Positions 1 to 4,272 of a DNA stretch of 7,691 bases are shown here, in pieces. The notes below the pieces were generated by a model. The model did not search any database. It saw only the letters and a list, made by a program, of their open reading frames with translations, and was not told the origin of the DNA. The number at the start of each line of letters is the position of its first letter. The first letter of the stretch is position 1. The stretch is from Candidatus Rokuibacteriota bacterium (GTDB lineage: Bacteria; Methylomirabilota; Methylomirabilia; Rokubacteriales; JACOUJ01), in assembly GCA_016177865.1 (NCBI GenBank), contig JACOUJ010000202.1, positions 1 through 7,691 of the forward strand, given 5' to 3'. Both the position numbers and the translations under genes were made by a program.

Positions 1-759
1 CTCGCGGGCAAGGTCGTCCTCCTCCTCGGGGCGGGGGGGATGGGCGAGCTCGCCGCGCAGCACTTCCGCGACCGCGGGATCGCCCGGCTCCTTGTGGCCA
101 ACCGGACCCCGGGACGCGCCGAGGAGCTGGTCCAGCGGGTCGGCGGGGAGGCGGTGCCGCACGCGGAGGTGGCCCACTGTATGGCCGAGGCCGACATCGT
201 CCTCTGCTCCACCGCGGCCCCCGACTACGTCGTCACCCGGGCGGAGGTCGAGCGCCTGCTGGCTATCCGGCGCTACCGGCCGATCTTCTTCATCGACATC
301 GCGGTCCCGCGCAACGTCGAGCCCTCGGTCAACGAGCTCGACGGGGCGTACCTCTACGACATCGACGATCTCCAGGCCGTGGTGGAGGGGAACCGCAAGG
401 AGCGCGAGAGCGAGGCCGAGCGGGCCGAGGTGCTCGTCCGCGAGGAGCTCGACAAGTTCGCCCGCCGGCTGGCGGACCGCGCGGCGGTGCCCACCATCCG
501 CTCCCTCAGGGAGCGCCTCGAGGAGATCCGGCAGGAGGAGGTCGCCCGGACCCTCGGCCGGCTGCGCGACGCTTCGCCTGAAACCCGGGCCGCCATCGAG
601 GCGCTCTCGGCCTCGCTCGTGAACAAGATCCTCCACACGCCGATCCAGCGCCTGAAGCTCGGCACCGATCGCGGCGAGGGCCGGCGCTTCCGCGAGCTGG
701 TCCGGGACCTCTTCGACCTCGGCCCCGAGGAGGGCGAGGACCCGGAGGACAACCCCTGA
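1..759 (+). CDS. hemA: Glutamyl-tRNA reductase, C-terminal 252 residues (5' partial)
   Basis: This enzyme reduces glutamyl-tRNA(Glu) with NADPH to glutamate-1-semialdehyde, the first committed step of C5 tetrapyrrole synthesis in the cytoplasm. The frame is open from base 1, so the ATG at 40 is internal (it encodes the Met of the nucleotide-binding loop) and the true start lies upstream. Visible are the Rossmann NADPH domain, with the GAGGMGELA loop at residues 10-18 followed by VANRT, the conserved FFIDIAVPRNVEP segment, and then the long helical dimerisation domain ending in NKILHTPIQRLK. The N-terminal catalytic domain with its active-site cysteine is outside the window; the family is usually about 420-450 residues. 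The acidic tail (GPEEGEDPEDNP) is unremarkable. hemL, the next enzyme in the pathway, lies about 0.9 kb downstream, with an unrelated gene between. Identification is firm from the motif order. Confidence 0.96.
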   Translation, partial: LAGKVVLLLGAGGMGELAAQHFRDRGIARLLVANRTPGRAEELVQRVGGEAVPHAEVAHCMAEADIVLCSTAAPDYVVTRAEVERLLAIRRYRPIFFIDIAVPRNVEPSVNELDGAYLYDIDDLQAVVEGNRKERESEAERAEVLVREELDKFARRLADRAAVPTIRSLRERLEEIRQEEVARTLGRLRDASPETRAAIEALSASLVNKILHTPIQRLKLGTDRGEGRRFRELVRDLFDLGPEEGEDPEDNP

Positions 760-775
760 CCGCTGTACCGCCCAC

Positions 776-781
776 AGGAGG
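776..781 (+). promoter_or_regulatory. Ribosome binding site of the hydratase gene (AGGAGG)
   Basis: A perfect AGGAGG sits 7 nt before GTG 789. It fixes the GTG as the start, since no in-frame ATG exists nearby. It also shows that the gene has its own initiation signal although only 29 nt separate it from the hemA stop. Confidence 0.8.
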
Positions 782-788
782 TGGAGCT

Positions 789-1583
789 GTGGACTCGGCA
801 TCACGTGCCGCCGATTTCCTTGCTGAACTGAGGTTTGCGCAGCGTACTGAAGACGATATTCCCGCAGAATTCCGACCCAAGGATCCTGCGGCCGCCTACG
901 CGATCCAGGAGGCGCTCCTCCAGCGGCTTTTAGCGCGGCACGGTGGATATCCTATCGGGTATAAGATTGGCTGTACCAACGCCTCGGCTCAAAAGCTCCT
1001 GAATACTCCCACCCCTGTCTATGGCCGCCTCCTTTCGTCCTTCGTCTATCCGAGCCCAGCGCGCCTGAAGTCCAGCGCGTTCACGATCCTGGGGATTGAG
1101 GCGGAATTTGCGTTTGAGATCGCGAAGGATGTGCCGGTGGTCAACGGCCGTCACACCCCGGAGACGATCGGAGAGTATATCGGGAAGGTGCTTCCGGCCA
1201 TCGAGATCGTCGGTCACCGGCTCGCCGATTGGAGCAAGTTTGACGCGCTCTCCCTGATCGCGGACAATGTGATCCACGAAGCCTGGATCCCGGGAATAGG
1301 CGCCGGTGCGTGGCAGGCCTTAGATCTTACGACCCATGCGGTCCGATTGCTGGTGAATGGAAAGGTGACGCTGACGGGCCGAGGCGACGCCGTCCTCGGG
1401 CATCCGCTCCATGCGCTTGTCTGGCTGGCGAACGAGCTACCAAGGTGGGGCCGGTCGCTGAAGGCGGGAGAGTTCGTGACGACCGGCACGTGCACCGACA
1501 TCTATGTGGCAACGGCGCGCGACAAAATCCAGGCAGACTTCGGCGCGCTTGGGAGTGTTGAGGTCATGTTTGGCGGAGGTTGA
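789..1583 (+). CDS. 2-keto-4-pentenoate hydratase / MhpD-family protein (FAH superfamily)
   Basis: A 264-residue protein with a GTG start, the usual length for the MhpD/HpaH/DmpE-DmpH group. These enzymes hydrate 2-hydroxydienoates (2-keto-4-pentenoate type) or decarboxylate 4-oxalocrotonate in meta-cleavage pathways of aromatic degradation, using a divalent metal. Motifs seen in order: GYKIGCTN (58-64), the metal-ligand pair IEAEFAF (E104, E106), LPAIEIVG (136-142) with the third acidic ligand E139, DW (147-148), ADN (158-160), GRGDAVLGHPLHALVWLAN (197-215) and the C-terminal GSVEVMFGG. All expected metal ligands are present, so it looks functional. No other aromatic-degradation gene is in the window, so hydratase versus decarboxylase and the true substrate stay open. 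GC is clearly lower than in hemA and hemL (about 52-58% in two sampled 60-base lines against 73-77%), with more A/T-ending codons, which suggests acquisition by transfer. It is probably cotranscribed with hemA. Confidence 0.9.
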   Translation: MDSASRAADFLAELRFAQRTEDDIPAEFRPKDPAAAYAIQEALLQRLLARHGGYPIGYKIGCTNASAQKLLNTPTPVYGRLLSSFVYPSPARLKSSAFTILGIEAEFAFEIAKDVPVVNGRHTPETIGEYIGKVLPAIEIVGHRLADWSKFDALSLIADNVIHEAWIPGIGAGAWQALDLTTHAVRLLVNGKVTLTGRGDAVLGHPLHALVWLANELPRWGRSLKAGEFVTTGTCTDIYVATARDKIQADFGALGSVEVMFGGG

Positions 1584-1648
1584 TCCGTCACATCGGCGAG
1601 GGCGCGAGCAGAGGCCTTTACAAAGCTCTTGGAAGCCGAGCTGTGAGT

Positions 1649-2935
1649 ATGATCGGGCCATTGACTTCTGACCAATTCTTCGCCGAGGCCCAGCGGCTCA
1701 TCCCCGGCGGCGTCAACAGCCCGGTCCGCGCCTTCCGCGGGGTGGGGGGGCGGCCGTTCTTCGTCGCCCGCGCCGAGGGCGCGCGCCTCTTCGACGTGGA
1801 CGGCCGGAGCTACATCGACTACGTGATGTCCTGGGGGCCGCTCATCCTGGGGCACGCCCCCAAGCGGGTGAGGGACGCCCTTCAGGCGGTCCTGGACCGG
1901 GGCTGGAGCTACGGCGCCCCGACCCCGGGCGAGGTGGAGCTGGCGCGGGAGATCGCCCGCGCCTACCCCTCCATCGAGCTGGTCCGCCTCACCTCGTCGG
2001 GGACCGAAGCGGCGATGGCCGCCCTGCGCGTGGCGCGCGGCTTCACCCGCCGGGAGCGGATCGTCAAGTTCGAGGGGTGCTACCACGGCCACGGCGACAG
2101 CCTCCTGGTCAAGGCCGGCTCCGGCGGGGCGACCTTCGGCGTCCCGGACAGCCTCGGGGTCCCGGCCGACCTGGCCCGGCTGACCGTCACCCTCCCGTTC
2201 AACGACCTCGACGGGGCTCGCTCGGTCCTGGATGCGCTCGGGCGCGAGATCGCGGCCGTGATCGTCGAGCCGGTGGTCGGGAACATGGGGGTGGTCCCGC
2301 CGCGGCCGGGCTTCCTCGCCGGGCTCAGGGAGTTGACGGCCCGCCACGGGGCGCTCCTGATCTTCGACGAGGTCATCACCGGGTTCCGCCTTGGCTACGG
2401 CGGGGCTCAGGCGCTCTACGGGATCGCCCCCGACCTCACGGTGCTCGGGAAGATCATCGGCGGCGGGCTCCCGGTCGGGGCCTACGGCGGACGGCGGGAG
2501 ATCATGGCGCAGGTATCGCCCCTCGGCGGAATCTACCAGGCCGGGACGCTCTCCGGGAACCCGCTGGCCGTCGCCGCGGGGCTCGAGACGCTCGCCGCGC
2601 TCCGGGAGCCCGGGGTCTACGAGACCCTCGAGGCGCGGGCGGCCGCGGTCGAAAACGGGCTCCTGGAGGCGGCTCGGGCGGCGCGGGTCCCGGTCACGCT
2701 GAACCGGGTCGGCTCGATGCTAACGTGCTTCTTCACCGAGGGGCCGGTGGTGGACTGGGCCAGCGCCAAGGCTGCCGATACGCGGCGTTACGCCGCATTC
2801 TTTCACGGGATGCTTGAAGGGGGAGTCTACCTCGCCCCCTCCCAGTACGAGGCGGCCTTCCTCTCCCTCGCCCACGGCGACGACGATCTGGCCGCCACGG
2901 CCGCCGCCGCCCGAGCAAGCTTCCGCACCCTCTAA
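1649..2935 (+). CDS. hemL: Glutamate-1-semialdehyde 2,1-aminomutase
   Basis: This PLP enzyme moves the amino group of glutamate-1-semialdehyde to give 5-aminolevulinate, the step after HemA. Starting at ATG 1649 gives 428 residues, the normal family length, and begins MIGPLTSDQFFAEAQRLIPG, matching the usual N-terminus. The frame is open back to a TTG at 1580, but the extra 23 residues are not HemL-like. Signature motifs: GGVNSPVRAFRGVGG, SWGPLILGHA, SSGTEAAMAALRVARG (116-131), KFEGCYHGHGDSLLVKAGSG, IFDEVITGFR (with the PLP-contacting Asp about 240), and GKIIGGGLPVGAYGG, where K268 is the Schiff-base lysine. Then come YQAGTLSGNPLA and a C-terminal APSQYEAAFLSLAH. All catalytic residues are present. 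The ribosome site is weak (a GAG at 1638-1640, GGAAG at 1631-1635). Base composition returns to very GC-rich from about 1680. Confidence 0.97.
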   Translation: MIGPLTSDQFFAEAQRLIPGGVNSPVRAFRGVGGRPFFVARAEGARLFDVDGRSYIDYVMSWGPLILGHAPKRVRDALQAVLDRGWSYGAPTPGEVELAREIARAYPSIELVRLTSSGTEAAMAALRVARGFTRRERIVKFEGCYHGHGDSLLVKAGSGGATFGVPDSLGVPADLARLTVTLPFNDLDGARSVLDALGREIAAVIVEPVVGNMGVVPPRPGFLAGLRELTARHGALLIFDEVITGFRLGYGGAQALYGIAPDLTVLGKIIGGGLPVGAYGGRREIMAQVSPLGGIYQAGTLSGNPLAVAAGLETLAALREPGVYETLEARAAAVENGLLEAARAARVPVTLNRVGSMLTCFFTEGPVVDWASAKAADTRRYAAFFHGMLEGGVYLAPSQYEAAFLSLAHGDDDLAATAAAARASFRTL

Positions 2936-2969
2936 CCATCATCCCGTCACCAGAACACACGCGCTGGAG

Positions 2970-3004
2970 CGGCCGACTTGCCTGTCACGCCGCCCAGGCA
3001 GCCG
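2970..3004 (+). other. GC-rich hairpin downstream of hemL
   Basis: TGCCTG (2979-2984) can pair with CAGGCA (2995-3000) around a 10-nt loop, and CGGC (2970-2973) with GCCG (3001-3004) across a bulge. A second, perfect 12-base palindrome, GCAGCCGGCTGC, covers 2998-3009. There is no T-run after either, so this is at best a factor-dependent termination or RNA-stability structure at the end of the hem transcript. The surrounding 157-nt intergenic region (2936-3092) holds nothing else but the hicB promoter candidate. Confidence 0.25.
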
Positions 3005-3021
3005 GCTGCTGAGCACGAGCG

Positions 3022-3051
3022 TTAGCCCACCGGGGAATCTCCTGCTATACT
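3022..3051 (+). promoter_or_regulatory. Putative sigma-70 promoter of hicBA with extended -10
   Basis: TATACT at 3046-3051 (5 of 6 matches to TATAAT) is preceded by TG one base upstream (3043-3044), giving an extended -10. The matching -35 is weak (TTAGCC at 3022-3027, 18-nt spacer), which is tolerable with an extended -10. The hicB ATG lies about 40 nt downstream, leaving a short leader. No clear operator dyad overlaps it. Confidence 0.5.
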
Positions 3052-3092
3052 GATACCGACTTTCCGGAGGATCAGTCGGGCGAGGTGACGCC

Positions 3093-3299
3093 ATGACTTT
3101 CACAGTCGAGATTGAACAGGAAGAGGACGGGCGCTGGATTGCCGAGGTGGTCGATCTCCCGGGAGTCCTGGCATACGGACAGACCCAGGAGGAAGCCAGG
3201 GCAAAGGTTCAGGCCCTGGCCTTGCGCGTGATTGCCGATCGTCTGGAACATGGCGAGGCTGGCGCTGAGCTATTGAGCATCTCCTTCTCGGCGGCATGA
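3093..3299 (+). CDS. hicB: HicB-family type II antitoxin (short form)
   Basis: A 68-residue protein of the short HicB-like family, whose members fold as a partial RNase H-like domain and bind and neutralise the HicA mRNA interferase. Visible features: the N-terminal beta strand MTFTVEIEQEEDGRWIAEV, the hallmark DLPGVLAYGQTQEEA turn (about residues 21-35), an alpha helix (KVQALALRVIADRLEHGE), and a final strand LLSISFSAA. There is no C-terminal ribbon-helix-helix or HTH DNA-binding domain, as is usual for forms of about 70 residues, so self-repression of the operon is uncertain. A strong ribosome site GAGGTGA (3082-3088) precedes ATG 3093. The stop overlaps the hicA start (ATGA, 3296-3299), the normal coupling of such pairs in hicB-hicA order. 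The antitoxin looks intact although its partner is damaged. Confidence 0.88.
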   Translation: MTFTVEIEQEEDGRWIAEVVDLPGVLAYGQTQEEARAKVQALALRVIADRLEHGEAGAELLSISFSAA

Positions 3300-3458
3300 G
3301 CCAGTGGCCCAGCACTCGGGCCAGAAGGGTCCTGTCAGTGCTTCTTCGTATAGGGTGGGCAATTAAACGGCAGAGCGGGTCTCACCGCACGCTTTCTCGT
3401 CCTGGCTGGCCTGATTTCGTGTTTGCTTTTCGGGCACAGTTCGGAGACGTGTCAATAA

Positions 3459-3478
3459 CGGGGGAGGACGGGGGAGGA
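3459..3478 (+). repeat. Two tandem copies of ACGGGGGAGG
   Basis: The 10-mer ACGGGGGAGG occurs at 3459-3468 and again at 3469-3478, directly adjacent and identical. It follows GTGTCAATA and sits about 28 nt past the point where hicA similarity ends, so it may mark the end of an inserted element. Confidence 0.7.
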
Positions 3479-3499
3479 ACGAGGACACCTCGACACGAC

Positions 3500-3517
3500 G
3501 TCGCGGGACTTCGCGAC
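3500..3517. other. Small inverted repeat GTCGCG-6-CGCGAC
   Basis: GTCGCG (3500-3505) and CGCGAC (3512-3517) form a perfect 6-bp stem with a 6-nt loop (GGACTT). It lies in the segment that replaces the end of hicA. No T-run follows on either strand, so it is not a standard terminator; a REP-like unit is possible. Confidence 0.4.
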
Positions 3518-3620
3518 TCGGGCAGCATCCTTGGGGGCTCCGATCCAGCCGAGGCGGGGGTGGCGGGCAAAGAGTTCGAGGCGAGGGGCTGCATCGTTCG
3601 AGAAGGCAGTACAGGGCATA

Positions 3621-3635
3621 GGCGGGGATCCCGCC
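3621..3635. other. Small inverted repeat GGCGGG-3-CCCGCC
   Basis: GGCGGG (3621-3626) and CCCGCC (3630-3635) form a perfect 6-bp GC stem with a 3-nt loop (GAT). It is the second hairpin in the unassigned segment after hicA. No T-run follows on either strand, and in GC-rich DNA such stems also arise by chance. Confidence 0.35.
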
Positions 3636-3719
3636 GGTGCGTTCAGGAAGCAGGCGTTGGCCTCTGGGCTCCACGCCGGGCTCTATAAGCTCCGCGTCGG
3701 CCCCACCCGCCTCCGACAA

Positions 3720-4140
3720 AAGTCCTGGACCGGTCTGATCGAAATTTAGATTCGTCTTTCACAAACAGCCCTGGATCGCTCTCATCCAGGTCTCCACAAG
3801 AACCAGGGCCGAATCGTCGTGTCGCGAAGACTAAAACTAAACGGACCCCGCCACCCGAACCTTCCTAGGGCTCCCCGCGGCGCGTTCTTTTAGGCGAAGC
3901 CTACTTCCCCTCACGCGAAGCTTCCAATCATAGTGTCTCGACCGGCCGGTCACAGAACCTCCTACGAACCCGTCGAGTTGGGCCAACATCTCTTTTAGGC
4001 GCTTTAGCGTCGACCCGAATGCTTGCTCATCCAAGTACCAGCTCGATAGAGCAACATCGGCGGGATCAGGTCGAGAAACCGGTCGAGCTCGGGGTCCCAC
4101 TTGATCCAGTGCGGCGCGATACAGGCTGAATAGAGTCAGA
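3720..4140. other. Gene-free stretch between the hicA remnant and the transporter promoter
   Basis: No gene is supported here. The stretch looks less GC-rich than the flanking operons, especially at 3720-3860, and has stops in the plus-strand frames. The minus strand is open for a long way (stop near 3837, continuing under the transporter gene), but that protein has no recognisable motif and overlaps the well-supported substrate-binding gene. In two different minus frames at about 3900-4140 short protein-like runs appear (for example LKRLKEMLAQLDGFVGG and, in another frame, WIKWDPELDRFLDLIPP). These could be remains of a frameshifted gene. There is no tRNA, CRISPR or insertion sequence that I can see. 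Confidence 0.5.
3770..3790. other. Perfect 7-bp hairpin CCTGGAT-7-ATCCAGG
   Basis: CCTGGAT (3770-3776) pairs fully with ATCCAGG (3784-3790) around a 7-nt loop. Neither side carries a T-run (the plus side continues TCTCC; the minus side continues GCTGTTTG), so a rho-independent terminator is doubtful. It is the cleanest stem in the gap after hicA. Confidence 0.45.
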
Positions 4141-4205
4141 CACATGTGAGACAGGCTTGACAGCTCCGGTACCCGTTTGCCACAATGTGCGGCAGACCCG
4201 GTACC
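4141..4205. repeat. Cluster of dyads and a duplicated CCGGTACC around the transporter promoter
   Basis: CACATGTG (4141-4148, perfect 8-base palindrome) lies just upstream of the -35, and a one-base-longer version, CACAATGTG (4181-4189), overlaps the -10. CCGGTACC occurs twice in direct orientation (4166-4173 in the promoter spacer and 4198-4205 just past the -10), 32 nt apart start to start, close to three helical turns, and each contains the palindrome GGTACC. This layout is what regulator binding sites look like, but no known regulator motif is recognised. Confidence 0.4.
4157..4186 (+). promoter_or_regulatory. Putative sigma-70 promoter of the ABC transporter operon
   Basis: A perfect TTGACA (4157-4162) is followed after 18 nt by CACAAT (4181-4186, 4 of 6 matches). 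Transcription would start near 4193, giving a leader of about 80 nt before the ATG at 4273. It is the only consensus -35 I found in the gap upstream of this operon. Confidence 0.5.
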
Positions 4206-4260
4206 TCTCGGATTGGGCGCGGGGGCCGGACCCTCAATCAAACCGCACGCGAGTTTCAAG

Positions 4261-4265
4261 GGAGG
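4261..4265 (+). promoter_or_regulatory. Ribosome binding site of the substrate-binding protein gene (GGAGG)
   Basis: GGAGG within AAGGGAGGA lies 7 nt before ATG 4273. It selects this start over the upstream in-frame ATG at 4177, which would add 32 residues in front of the signal peptide and has no ribosome site. Confidence 0.8.
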
Positions 4266-4272
4266 ACAGATC

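Larger units (their letters stand above)
3296..3688 (+). pseudogene. hicA: HicA-family mRNA interferase toxin, 3' truncated and fused to unrelated sequence
   Basis: The first 45 residues are a clear HicA N-terminus: WPSTRARRVLSVLLRIGWAI, then KRQSGSHRTLSRPGWPDFVF. They form the double-stranded-RNA-binding-like alpha-beta-beta part and include the catalytic histidine of the GSH motif (H30). In relatives of this subtype the protein continues after VFAF with a short acidic turn, the IGPKML-type segment and a last helix, ending at about 75 residues. Here similarity stops at base ~3430. The frame stays open for another 85 residues of low-complexity Gly/Arg/Ser-rich sequence up to TAA 3686-3688, with no HicA character. 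I could not find the missing C-terminus in any frame downstream. The likeliest reading is a toxin gene cut by insertion or deletion and probably inactive; a toxic or dominant chimera is possible but unlikely. Start and coupling to hicB are normal. Confidence 0.8.
3431..3720. other. Unassigned repeat- and hairpin-rich segment replacing the hicA 3' end
   Basis: This segment begins exactly where HicA similarity ends and runs to about 3720. It contains a tandem 10-mer and at least two short perfect hairpins, and gives long open stretches on both strands without any recognisable domain. On the minus strand one frame, ending at a TGA at 3452-3454, includes a plausible-looking PRLELFARHPRLGW stretch (vaguely like the end of MT-A70 adenine methyltransferases), but it has no good start and no supporting motif. 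I read the segment as a remnant of a mobile or interspersed element, or a degraded gene, not as a coding region. No terminal inverted repeats or target duplication could be identified by eye. Confidence 0.35.

Noticed and set aside
1502..2347. 281-residue open frame on the minus strand across hemL
   Set aside because: It is antisense to a clear hemL, with Gly/Arg/Ala-rich, motif-free sequence: a composition shadow.
3012..3028. GCGTTAGCC resembling an integron attC end
   Set aside because: It does not fit the GTTRRRY core, has no paired complementary core, and no cassette or integrase is nearby.
2936..3092. Possible rho-independent terminator after hemL
   Set aside because: Stems are present but no run of T follows either, so only a hairpin is recorded.
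3452..3680. Minus-strand frame with an MT-A70-like LELFARHPRLGW stretch
   Set aside because: The resemblance is a few residues only, there is no good start, and none of the catalytic DPPW-type motif of the family is visible.
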